From: a virus
Direction: 5' to 3' (one strand)
Virus record (IMG/VR): IMGVR_UViG_3300037585_001775
Location: 1 to 36,884 of that record
DNA length: 36,884 nt
Shown: positions 1 through 8,188 of the stretch, piece by piece
Layout: the number at the start of each line of letters is the position of its first letter
How positions within the stretch are numbered: the stretch's first letter is position 1
Notes under the pieces: generated by a model
Told to the model about the DNA's origin: nothing
The model's database searches: none
The model's input: the letters and a program-made list of their open reading frames with translations, nothing else
Translations under genes and position numbers: made by a program

Positions 1-1
1 A

Positions 2-1348
2 TTAGTACATGATGAAAGTGGAAAATGGGAGAGACCTGATAATATAAAAAATAACTGGAGAGTTACAAAAACTTGTTTACGATTAGGTAGTAGAGTAGTT
101 GGTAAATGTATGATGGGGTCAACTTCTAACGCATTAGATAAGGGTGGTGATAATTTTAAAAACTTATACAATAATTCAGATGTTACAAAACGAAATCGCA
201 ATGGACAGACTAAGTCAGGATTATATTCTTTGTTTATTCCTATGGAATGGAATTACGAAGGCTTCATTGATGAATACGGACAACCTGTATTCAGCACTCC
301 TGGAGAGTCCACATTTGATCCACAAGGATTAGAGATAGATTATGGCGTTATAGATCACTGGGAGAATGAGGCACACGGTTTAAAAGATGACCAAGATGCT
401 TTAAATGAATTTTATCGACAGTTTCCTAGAACAGAAGAACATGCATTTAGAGATGAAACTGGTAATAGTTTATTTAATCTTGTTAAGATATATGAGCAAA
501 TAGATTATAACGAAGGTAATAGAAATTCATCTGTATTAACACCTGGTAACTTTCAATGGACAAATGGAGTTAAAGATACTCAAGTTACTTTTAACCCAGA
601 TCCGAATGGAAGATTTAAAGTTAGTTGGGTACCAGGGTTTAAATTACAAAATAACGTTATATTAAAAAACGGTATTAAATATCCAGGTAATGAACATATG
701 GGAGCATTTGGTTGTGACTCATATGATATATCTGGAACAGTGGATAGTAGAGGATCAAAAGGAGCTTTGCACGGGTTAACAAAATACTCAATGGAAGACG
801 CTCCAGCTAACACATTTTTTTTAGAATATATAGCTAGACCACAAACAGCTGAGATATTTTTTGAAGATATATTAATGGCATTAGTATTTTATGGTATGCC
901 AATACTAGCAGAGAACAATAAACCAAGATTATTGTACTATTTACGAAGAAGAGGTTATAGAGGGTTTAGCATGAATAGGCCAGATAAGATTTGGAATAAA
1001 CTATCTGTAGCAGAAAAAGAAGTTGGTGGAATACCTAACTCAAGTGAAGATATAAAACAAGCTCATGCCGCTGCAATAGAAATGTATATCAACGACCACG
1101 TTGGATTATTACAAGATGGTACTTATGGTACCATGTATTTTAACGAAACATTGAATGACTGGTCAAAATTTGATATAAACAAAAGAACAAAACACGATGC
1201 TTCTATAAGCTCTGGTTTAGCAATTATGGCCTGTAACAGGCACTTATACAGACCAAATCCAAAACAAAAGAAACAACCATTAAACCTAAACATATTAAAG
1301 TATAACAACAAAGGATTTCAATCGACAATAATAAAAAATAAAGTATGA
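2..1348 (+). CDS. terL: Terminase large subunit (5' truncated by window edge)
   Basis: This is the DNA-packaging motor, an ATPase plus nuclease that docks on the portal. The frame is open from base 2, well upstream of the ATG at 110, so the gene starts outside the window and the ATG at 110 is internal. The first visible residues, LVHDES, fit a Walker B strand with its catalytic Asp-Glu, and CMMGSTSN about 30 residues later fits the ATPase coupling motif. The RNase H-like nuclease carries three acidic sites in the expected order: Asp in FGCDSYD (codon at 716), Glu in LAENN (codon at 911) and Asp in KHDASISSGLA (codon at 1196). The Walker A region is off the window. The stop overlaps the portal start as ATGA, indicating translational coupling. 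The family assignment is secure; no subfamily is claimed. Confidence 0.93.
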   Translation, partial: LVHDESGKWERPDNIKNNWRVTKTCLRLGSRVVGKCMMGSTSNALDKGGDNFKNLYNNSDVTKRNRNGQTKSGLYSLFIPMEWNYEGFIDEYGQPVFSTPGESTFDPQGLEIDYGVIDHWENEAHGLKDDQDALNEFYRQFPRTEEHAFRDETGNSLFNLVKIYEQIDYNEGNRNSSVLTPGNFQWTNGVKDTQVTFNPDPNGRFKVSWVPGFKLQNNVILKNGIKYPGNEHMGAFGCDSYDISGTVDSRGSKGALHGLTKYSMEDAPANTFFLEYIARPQTAEIFFEDILMALVFYGMPILAENNKPRLLYYLRRRGYRGFSMNRPDKIWNKLSVAEKEVGGIPNSSEDIKQAHAAAIEMYINDHVGLLQDGTYGTMYFNETLNDWSKFDINKRTKHDASISSGLAIMACNRHLYRPNPKQKKQPLNLNILKYNNKGFQSTIIKNKV

Positions 1349-3750
1349 TAACGAACGCTCATATAAACTTTCCATCTCAAGCAGTTAGTGATTTAGAAAA
1401 ACTTTCCGAAGAATACGGACTTGAGGTTGCAAAAGCTATAAGGCAAGAATGGTTCACTGGTGCTACATCTAAATTTAGTGATAATATAAATAATTTTCAC
1501 CAATTGAGATTATATGCTAGAGGAGAGCAATCAGTACAAAAGTATAAAAATGAATTATCTATAAACGGTGATTTATCTTATTTAAACCTTGATTGGAAAC
1601 CAGTACCTATTGTTCCTAAATTTGTGGATATAGTCGTAAATGGTATGTCACAAAGAAACTACGAAATAAATTGCTTTTCGCAAGACCAGTACGGCGTTAG
1701 CAAAAGAACTGAATACATGGAGTCTATAATGAGAGACATGAAAGCTAAAAATTTTAGCAATCTTGTTAAGGAACAGTTTGGTATAGATATTTTTGACAAT
1801 GAACCTGAAACCTTACCAGATAATGAAGAAGAGTTAGCATTGCACATGCAACTTAATTATAAGCAAGCTGTAGAGATAGCAGAGGAACAAGCTATAGACG
1901 TTTTGATGGAAGCTAGTGATTATGACTTGGTAAGAAGAAGATGTTTATATGACTTAGTAACAATTGGGATAGGTGTAACTAAAACAACTTTTGATTGGAC
2001 TGATGGCGCTAAAGTAAAATACGTTGATCCAGCTAATATGGTATATTCTTATACTGAATCACCTTATTTTGAAGATGTATATTATGTAGGTGAAGTAAAA
2101 GAAATACCAATAAATGAATTAATTAAAGAGTTTCCAGAATTAACAGAGCCTGAAATAAAAGAAATTGTAGATAAATCTGGATCGACGTTTTATAATCAAG
2201 GGAGTTATAGAATGAATGCTGATAAAAACAAAATTCAAGTTTTGTATTTTAATTATAAAACACACATGAATGATGTTTATAAACTAAAAAAATTAAAAAA
2301 CGGAGGTGAAAAAGTAATTGAGAAAGATGATACATTTAATCCACCTATCGAAAATATGGACGGAGCATTTAGCAAACTTGAAAGAGTTGTTGAGTGCTTG
2401 TATGAAGGCGTATATTTAATTGGGTCTGATAAATTACTAAAATGGAAGATGGCTGATAACATGATGAGATCAGACTCTGATTTTGGTAGTGTTAAAATGA
2501 ATTACCAAATAGTAGCACCTAGAATGTACAGAGGTAAAATAGAATCTATAGTTAGTAGAATAACTGGTTTTGCCGACATGATTCAATTAACACATTTAAA
2601 GTTACAACAAGTAATGTCTAGAATGGTGCCAGATGGTGTTTATTTAGATGTTGACGGTATAGCAGAGGTTGATCTTGGTAATGGAACAAATTACAACCCG
2701 CAAGAAGCTTTAAACATGTTTTTCCAAACTGGTTCTGTTATTGGTAGAAGCTTCACATCAGAAGGTGATGGCAATCCTGGTAAAGTACCTATACAACAAA
2801 TACAATCTGGTGGTGGTGGAAATAAAATACAAAGTTTAATTTCTACGTATAATTATTATTTACAAATGATAAGAGATACTACCGGATTAAACGAAGCTAG
2901 AGATGCCGCAACGCCAGACAAAAACGCTTTAGTTGGCGTACAAAAATTAGCAGCAGCAAATTCAAATACAGCAACAAGACATATACTACAATCAATGTTG
3001 TACTTAACAGCCGAAGTAGCGGAATGTATATCATTAAGAATATCTGATATAGTAGAATACTCACCTACTAAAGACGCTTTTATCAGGGCAATTGGAGCGC
3101 ATAACGTAGCAACGTTAGAAGAATTAAAAGATTTACATCTTTATGACTTTGGTATTTTTATAGAGTTACTACCAGATGAAGAAGAAAGAGCTATGTTGGA
3201 AAATAATATTCAGGCTGCTATAGCACAACAATCAATTGATTTAGATGATGCTATAGATTTAAGATCTGTTAGAAATGTTAAACTGGCAAATCAACTATTA
3301 AAAGTAAAAAGAAAAGCTAAAGCTTCTAGAGATCAACAAATGCAACAGCAAAATATCCAAGCTCAAGCTCAAGCAAACGCTCAACAACAACAAGCTGCAG
3401 CACAAGCTGAGGCTCAGAAGCATCAATCAAAGACTCAAGCAGAGGCTCAACTAGAGCAAACAAAAAATCAATTAAAAATTCAATACTTACAACAAGAGAT
3501 TCAAGCTAAAAAAGAATTAATGCAATTTGAGTTTGAATTAAATTCTCAGTTAGAAGGGATGAGACAAGACACTGATAAAGAAAAAGAAGATAAAAGAGAG
3601 ACTAGGAAAGATCTAAGAGTTGATAGACAAGCTAAGCATCAAATGAATATGATTGAGCAAAGAAAACAGGGTGATGCAGATAAAAAATTTGAATCATCAG
3701 GTAATGATATACTTACAGGAGGAGCGAATATGGGAAAATTCGGCCTTTAA
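1345..3750 (+). CDS. Portal protein
   Basis: The 801-residue protein is the probable portal, the dodecameric ring at the capsid vertex through which DNA enters and leaves. Position directly after terminase with an ATGA overlap, and before the scaffold and capsid genes, supports this. So does its makeup: an alpha/beta N-terminal two thirds, a long helical stretch containing DTTGLNEARDAATPDKNALVG (residues about 510-530), and an acidic loop. Residues about 650-770 form an extended Gln/Ala/Lys-rich helix, consistent with the barrel or coiled-coil C-terminus of large podovirus portals. At about 800 residues it is larger than lambda- or HK97-type portals and closer to P22- or crAss-like ones. No catalytic motif is expected. 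The call rests on gene order and overall character rather than on a single signature. Confidence 0.88.
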   Translation: MITNAHINFPSQAVSDLEKLSEEYGLEVAKAIRQEWFTGATSKFSDNINNFHQLRLYARGEQSVQKYKNELSINGDLSYLNLDWKPVPIVPKFVDIVVNGMSQRNYEINCFSQDQYGVSKRTEYMESIMRDMKAKNFSNLVKEQFGIDIFDNEPETLPDNEEELALHMQLNYKQAVEIAEEQAIDVLMEASDYDLVRRRCLYDLVTIGIGVTKTTFDWTDGAKVKYVDPANMVYSYTESPYFEDVYYVGEVKEIPINELIKEFPELTEPEIKEIVDKSGSTFYNQGSYRMNADKNKIQVLYFNYKTHMNDVYKLKKLKNGGEKVIEKDDTFNPPIENMDGAFSKLERVVECLYEGVYLIGSDKLLKWKMADNMMRSDSDFGSVKMNYQIVAPRMYRGKIESIVSRITGFADMIQLTHLKLQQVMSRMVPDGVYLDVDGIAEVDLGNGTNYNPQEALNMFFQTGSVIGRSFTSEGDGNPGKVPIQQIQSGGGGNKIQSLISTYNYYLQMIRDTTGLNEARDAATPDKNALVGVQKLAAANSNTATRHILQSMLYLTAEVAECISLRISDIVEYSPTKDAFIRAIGAHNVATLEELKDLHLYDFGIFIELLPDEEERAMLENNIQAAIAQQSIDLDDAIDLRSVRNVKLANQLLKVKRKAKASRDQQMQQQNIQAQAQANAQQQQAAAQAEAQKHQSKTQAEAQLEQTKNQLKIQYLQQEIQAKKELMQFEFELNSQLEGMRQDTDKEKEDKRETRKDLRVDRQAKHQMNMIEQRKQGDADKKFESSGNDILTGGANMGKFGL

Positions 3751-3779
3751 TTTTTTTTAATATTTTATAAAATTTTATT

Positions 3780-4955
3780 ATGATAGAACTAAATGAAGAA
3801 GTTACTGAAGAAGTAACTGACTCTGTTGAAGAAACAACAGATGAAAATCAAGATCAACCCGTAGAAGAGGTTGTCGAAGAAACAATAGATGAATCTAAAT
3901 TTGAAAGCGCTGGAGATGATAGTGTTTTAAAAGTAGATTTAAGTAATCCACCTCAAATAAAAGAGGATAATATAACAAAAGTAAACGTAGGAGAAAATCC
4001 AACAAAAGAAGCTGTTAACGAAGAACAGCCGGTAATAGAAGAAGTTACTGAAGAAAAGGTAGAAGAGGTGAAAGAAGTTGTTGAGGAGGTAATTGCTGAA
4101 TCAGAAGCTACCGGAGAACCTTTACCAGAGGGAGTTCAAAAACTAGTAGAGTTTATGGATGAAACCGGTGGTGATTTACAAGACTACGTAAAATTAAACA
4201 GAGAAGTTAAAGACATGGACGACTCTGACGTATTAGATGAATACTATAGAAGTAAGAAATCTCACTTGACACCAGAAGAAAGATCATTTTTATTAGAAGA
4301 TACTTTCGGTGTTGATGAAGACGTTGATGATGATAAAACAATACGTAAAAAAAAGATAGCCCTTAAAGAGCAAGTTGCCGAGGCTAGAGCCTACTTAGAC
4401 GGGCAAAAGTCTAAATACTATGAAGAAATTAAAGCTGGGTCAAAGTTGACCCAAGATCAACAAAAGGCTATTGATTTCTTTAATAGATACAATAAAGAAT
4501 CTGAAGAACAGAAGAAGGTAATCGAAGCAAGGAAAAAAACATTTTTAAATAAAACTGATAACTTATTCACTGATGAATTCAAAGGTTTTGAATATAAAGT
4601 TGGGGATAAGAAATACAGATACAATGTTAAAGATGTTGATAAAGTAAAGACAACTCAGAGTGATATCAATAACTTTGTTAATAAGTTTACTAACAATGGA
4701 GATGTTATTGATGATGCCAAAGGTTATCACAAATCTTTATTTACTGCTATGAATGCTGATGCTATAGCTAATCATTTTTATGAACAGGGAAAAGCTGATG
4801 CTATCAAAAACAGAGTTGCTAAAGATAAAAACATTAATCTAAACCCTAGACAGACTCACGGCGAAACAAATGTTGGTGGTGTTAAAGTTAGGGTATTAGG
4901 TCAATCTTCTTCTGATATTAAAAACAGATCTTTCAAAATTAAAAAGAAAAATTAA
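3780..4955 (+). CDS. Acidic scaffold-like protein
   Basis: This 391-residue protein lies immediately upstream of the capsid gene, the usual place for a scaffolding protein. Its first about 110 residues are an almost unbroken run of Glu, Val, Thr and Asp with degenerate repeats such as EEVTEEV and EEVVEET. The middle (about 120-260) is charged and helical, with a DPEERSF-like capsid-associated helical segment (TPEERSFLLEDTFGVDED). The C-terminus is basic (SFKIKKKN), as in many scaffolds that contact the capsid inner surface. No protease triad is visible, so a scaffold/protease fusion is unlikely. The start follows an A/T-only spacer with no Shine-Dalgarno. Function is inferred from position and composition; an internal core protein is the alternative. 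Confidence 0.72.
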   Translation: MIELNEEVTEEVTDSVEETTDENQDQPVEEVVEETIDESKFESAGDDSVLKVDLSNPPQIKEDNITKVNVGENPTKEAVNEEQPVIEEVTEEKVEEVKEVVEEVIAESEATGEPLPEGVQKLVEFMDETGGDLQDYVKLNREVKDMDDSDVLDEYYRSKKSHLTPEERSFLLEDTFGVDEDVDDDKTIRKKKIALKEQVAEARAYLDGQKSKYYEEIKAGSKLTQDQQKAIDFFNRYNKESEEQKKVIEARKKTFLNKTDNLFTDEFKGFEYKVGDKKYRYNVKDVDKVKTTQSDINNFVNKFTNNGDVIDDAKGYHKSLFTAMNADAIANHFYEQGKADAIKNRVAKDKNINLNPRQTHGETNVGGVKVRVLGQSSSDIKNRSFKIKKKN

Positions 4956-4974
4956 CTTAAAAAAATTATAAATT

Positions 4975-6474
4975 ATGGCAATTACTAATGGGCCGTTGTT
5001 AAATAAAGTTCCATCTGCACAGCAACAAACTTTATCTAGCAACTATATAGACTTCGCAGGCGGTTCGACTGGCTGGGAGCAACAATACCTGCCTGACTTA
5101 ATGGAAAAGGAAGCTGAAGTGTTCGGACAAAGAACTATTTCAGGTTTTTTATCTCAAGTTGGAGCGGAAGAGGCAATGACTGCTGATCAAGTAGTATGGT
5201 CTGAACAGTCAAGATTACACTTATCATATGTTGGTACAGTTGATGCTGACGGTGATACTAATGGTACTTTCACAGTTACTCACGATATCGATGGATCTGC
5301 TGATGGTGAAAATGGTTTCGCTGTAGCTAGTCACGGTATTAGAGTAAATGATATTGTACTAATAGCACAAGCTGGCGCTGTAGTTAGAGCACTAGTTGTT
5401 GAAACTCCAGCATCTGCTGCTGTTACAGTTGAACCTTATTCTGCGGCTGCATTATCAGAATTATCTGATGGTACTGCAACTTTATTAGTTGTAGGTTCTG
5501 AGTATGGCAAGGGAGCAAAATACGCTGACATTACTGGTGCTGCTGCTGCTGATTCAAGAACTGCATTAACTCCTACATTCAAATCTTACAGTAATAAACC
5601 AATCATCATGAAAGATTACTACGAAGTATCTGGATCTGATGCATCACAAATTGGATGGGTTGAAATTACTGGAGAAGAAGGACAAAATGGTTACTTATGG
5701 TACTTAAAAGCTGAAGGCGATACTAGAGCAAGATTTACTGATTACTTAGAAATGGCAATGCTAGAAGCTGAGAAAACAGCTGCCGCTTCTATTATTGGTT
5801 TCAATGGAAGTATTGTTCGTGATGGTACTGATGCTGGTCTTAATGGTGCTGGTACTGAAGGTTTATTTGCGGCTATTGAATCAAGAGGTAATATTACTTC
5901 AGGTATAACTGGTGTTAATGCTGCTACTGATTTAGCAGAGTTTGATGCTATTTTAGCTGAGTTCGATAAGCAAGGTGCTATTGAAGAAAATATGATGTTT
6001 GTTAATAGAGCTACGTCTCTAGCAATTGATGACATGTTAGCTTCAATGAATTCTTACGGATCTGGAGGTACTTCATATGGAGTATTTGACAATGAAGAAG
6101 ACATGGCGCTTAATTTAGGTTTCTCAGGATTTAGAAGAGGTTCTTATGACTTCTACAAATCTGATTTTAGATACTTAAATGATAAAGCTACTAGAGGGTC
6201 AATCAATGATAGAGCAGGTTCTGCAGCTATTAGAGGTGTTATGATTCCTGCTGGTACATCTACTGTGTATGATCAATCTTTAGGTAAAAACTTAAAAAGA
6301 CCATTCTTACACGTTAGATATAGAGCTTCTCAAACTGATAACCGAAAAATGAAAACTTGGGTTACAGGTTCTGTTGGGGCTGCTACATCTGCTTTAGATG
6401 CAATGCAATTACATATGTTATCAGAAAGATGTTTAGTTACTCAAGGTGCTAACAACTTTATGTTAATGAAGTAA
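4975..6474 (+). CDS. Major capsid protein (HK97-fold expected)
   Basis: The 499-residue product is the probable major capsid protein. It begins MAITNGPLLNKVPSAQQQ, and runs through a SNYIDFAGG N-arm and a WSEQSRLHLSY segment. An inserted glycine/alanine/threonine-rich beta region follows (residues about 85-195, rich in DGD and DIDG turns). It then resumes with a conserved-looking helix (LEMAMLEAEKTAAAS, about 260-275), and ends with beta-rich segments and LVTQGANNFMLMK. Clean, regular codon use, position after the scaffold-like gene and a terminator right after the stop all fit a highly expressed capsid gene. HK97 fold is inferred from family expectation, not shown by a motif. The insertion could be a surface-exposed capsid domain. 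Confidence 0.85.
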   Translation: MAITNGPLLNKVPSAQQQTLSSNYIDFAGGSTGWEQQYLPDLMEKEAEVFGQRTISGFLSQVGAEEAMTADQVVWSEQSRLHLSYVGTVDADGDTNGTFTVTHDIDGSADGENGFAVASHGIRVNDIVLIAQAGAVVRALVVETPASAAVTVEPYSAAALSELSDGTATLLVVGSEYGKGAKYADITGAAAADSRTALTPTFKSYSNKPIIMKDYYEVSGSDASQIGWVEITGEEGQNGYLWYLKAEGDTRARFTDYLEMAMLEAEKTAAASIIGFNGSIVRDGTDAGLNGAGTEGLFAAIESRGNITSGITGVNAATDLAEFDAILAEFDKQGAIEENMMFVNRATSLAIDDMLASMNSYGSGGTSYGVFDNEEDMALNLGFSGFRRGSYDFYKSDFRYLNDKATRGSINDRAGSAAIRGVMIPAGTSTVYDQSLGKNLKRPFLHVRYRASQTDNRKMKTWVTGSVGAATSALDAMQLHMLSERCLVTQGANNFMLMK

Positions 6475-6486
6475 AACTATTTATTT

Positions 6487-6520
6487 ATAAGGGCGGTCTA
6501 GTATCGCCCTTATATTTTTA
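6487..6520 (+). terminator. Intrinsic-type terminator after the capsid gene
   Basis: A perfect 9-bp stem pairs ATAAGGGCG (6487-6495) with CGCCCTTAT (6505-6513) around a 9-nt loop, followed by the U-rich tail ATTTTTA. It starts 12 nt after the capsid stop. It probably ends or attenuates capsid transcripts, separating them from the next gene. Confidence 0.85.
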
Positions 6521-6543
6521 TTAATTATATTATATATTATATT

Positions 6544-7374
6544 ATGACAAAGAAAAAAGAAACAACTAAGGTTGAAGAACCTATAGTTCAAGAAACAGTG
6601 GTTGTAAAACAACCTAAGGTAAAAGCTCCTGAAGTAAAAGCTAGACCAAAAAATACTTGGGAAATAAAAGACAGAATGTATTATTTAAAAGGTGGTAAAA
6701 AACCTTTATCTAGATCTATTAGACCCGCAAACATACATTGGTTTGATGAGGAAAAAGGTTACGAAAGAGAATTAAAGCATACCTCTAACCAAAGAACATG
6801 TTTTGTCGACGAAATGAAAGGTGATCAACGAATGGAACACATTATATTTAGATCTGGATTTTTAATGGTACCAAAAGAAAAAACAGTATTACAAAAATTA
6901 CTTTCTTTATATCATCCAGATAGAGATGTTTTATATTATGAAGATAAACCAGTTGCAAAGGCTAAAAATCAAATTGCTTGGTTAGAAATGGAAATAGAAG
7001 CGTTAAACGCTGCTAGAGACATAAGTGTTGATTTAGCTGAAGCTATAATGAGAGCAGAGATTGGCTCTAAGGTATCAGAGTTGAGCTCTAAAGAGCTTAG
7101 AAGGGATTTACTACTATTTGCTAGAAGAAATCCTCAATTGATGCTAGAGTTAGTTAATGATAAAAATGTTCAACTTAGAAACTTTGGTATTAAAGCTACA
7201 GAAATGAGAATAATCAAATTATCTGCAGATCAAAGAACTTTTACTTGGGGATCTAATGATAGAAAACTAATGACTGTTCCCTTTGATGAACACCCATATT
7301 CAGCGTTAGCTGCTTGGTTTAAAACCGACGAAGGTATGGAAATTTATTCAAATATAGAAAAAAGAATGAATTAA
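6544..7374 (+). CDS. Conserved phage protein of unknown function between two terminators
   Basis: The 276-residue protein has a Lys/Glu/Val-rich N-terminal tail (residues 1-38, repeated VKAPEVKA-type segments). An aromatic-rich folded part follows, with NTWEIKDRMYYLKG, ANIHWFDEEKGYERELKH and LLSLYHPDRDVLYYEDKP. Its C-terminal half is helical and ends DQRTFTWGSNDRKLMTVPFDEHPYSALAAWFKTDEG. I recall closely similar proteins in marine phages next to the capsid gene, but no established function. It is the only gene here with a strong hairpin terminator on each side, so it may be dosed independently from the capsid and the tail genes. A head-associated or head-tail role is possible from position only. 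No enzyme motif is seen. Confidence 0.8.
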   Translation: MTKKKETTKVEEPIVQETVVVKQPKVKAPEVKARPKNTWEIKDRMYYLKGGKKPLSRSIRPANIHWFDEEKGYERELKHTSNQRTCFVDEMKGDQRMEHIIFRSGFLMVPKEKTVLQKLLSLYHPDRDVLYYEDKPVAKAKNQIAWLEMEIEALNAARDISVDLAEAIMRAEIGSKVSELSSKELRRDLLLFARRNPQLMLELVNDKNVQLRNFGIKATEMRIIKLSADQRTFTWGSNDRKLMTVPFDEHPYSALAAWFKTDEGMEIYSNIEKRMN

Positions 7375-7393
7375 CAATTTTTTAATTAATATT

Positions 7394-7427
7394 AATAGCC
7401 ACTCATTACGGGTGGCTATTTTTATTT
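7394..7427 (+). terminator. Intrinsic-type terminator
   Basis: A perfect 9-bp stem pairs AATAGCCAC (7394-7402) with GTGGCTATT (7412-7420) around a 9-nt loop, followed directly by TTTATTT. It begins 20 nt after the preceding stop codon and lies 24 nt upstream of the promoter-like motif at 7451, so transcription probably stops and restarts here. Confidence 0.87.
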
Positions 7428-7450
7428 AAGTGCTAACCTTTCACTTTATT

Positions 7451-7474
7451 ATGTAACTATAATATAGTAAAATA
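7451..7474 (+). promoter_or_regulatory. Promoter-like palindromic motif, copy 1
   Basis: The sequence TGTAACTATA-AT-ATAGTAAAA begins at 7452 and has an almost identical copy at 17278. It contains a TATAAT hexamer (7458-7463) preceded by TG, and a palindromic core CTATAATATAG (7457-7467). The motif begins 31 nt before the start codon at 7482 and directly follows a terminator. I infer a promoter or operator for the tail operon. No flavobacterial TAnnTTTG -10 or clear -35 is seen, so the polymerase that uses it is unknown. Confidence 0.5.
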
Positions 7475-7481
7475 TAAGCAA

Positions 7482-8186
7482 ATGGCAATAAATATAAACA
7501 CGATATATCAAAAAGTATTAGCACTAGCTAATAAAGAACAAAGAGGTTATATAACACCTCAAGAGTTTAATCTGTTAGCAGATAAAGCTCAAAATGAAAT
7601 ATATGAAAATTACTTTCACCAAGCTAGAACTTCAAATGCTAAAATAAAAGATGATGATACACATACAGATACTTTAGATATGATAGAGGCTAAGTTGTCT
7701 CCTTTCTTGAAATCAGAATCAAATACTAACGTTTCTAGTGGAATAATGACGCTTCCAACAGATTTATATAAATTAGATATTATAAAGGTATTAACCAATC
7801 TTGCTACAGAAGTAAATAAAAAAGAAGAACATTTTTTAACATCTCTTGGCGAACCTGGAACGGTGCTGTATCCTGCCACTAATAGACCTATATTTACTAG
7901 AGCATCGTCTACAACAATTAGAATAACGCCATCTCCTATTAATGGCACTAGCTGTACTGTTAATTATTACAAGCAACCAGTAACACCTAAATGGGACTAC
8001 GTTGTAGTTAATGAAAAAGCTTTATATAACTCAAATAGCAGTGTAGATTTTGAACTAGCAGTTTCTGAAGAAGAACCATTAGTCTTAAGAATATTAATGT
8101 TAGCTGGTTTAACAATACAACGACCTGATGTCACGCAAGCTGGTGGCCAAGGGTTACAAATGATTAATCAAGAACAAAATAGCTAA
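7482..8186 (+). CDS. Head-tail connector / adaptor-like protein
   Basis: The 234-residue product begins with a helical segment, INTIYQKVLALANKEQRGY, followed by ITPQEFNLLADKAQNEIYENYFHQA. This opening is common to small head-tail proteins of marine phages as I recall them. The C-terminal half has beta strands (TIRITPSPINGTSCTVNYYKQP) and a closing acidic helix with EEEPLVLRILMLAGLTI. It sits first in the operon that continues with a larger ring-like protein and the nozzle, in the place where podoviruses encode proteins bridging portal and tail. Adaptor function is inferred from position and size. It is 2 nt from the next gene, so the two are almost certainly co-translated. Confidence 0.7.
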   Translation: MAININTIYQKVLALANKEQRGYITPQEFNLLADKAQNEIYENYFHQARTSNAKIKDDDTHTDTLDMIEAKLSPFLKSESNTNVSSGIMTLPTDLYKLDIIKVLTNLATEVNKKEEHFLTSLGEPGTVLYPATNRPIFTRASSTTIRITPSPINGTSCTVNYYKQPVTPKWDYVVVNEKALYNSNSSVDFELAVSEEEPLVLRILMLAGLTIQRPDVTQAGGQGLQMINQEQNS

Positions 8187-8188
8187 TT

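Noticed and set aside
110-112. ATG as the start of the terminase gene
   Set aside because: The same frame is open to the window edge and the upstream codons encode a terminase-like Walker B segment, so this ATG is internal.
3762-3773. Palindrome ATTTTATAAAAT before the scaffold-like gene
   Set aside because: It is made only of A and T in an A/T-rich spacer, where such palindromes arise easily; there is no match to the motif at 7452.
4436-4453. Perfect inverted repeat TGGGTCAA-AG-TTGACCCA inside the scaffold-like gene
   Set aside because: It is within ordinary coding sequence, with no U tail, no second copy noticed and no boundary nearby; probably chance or a minor RNA hairpin.
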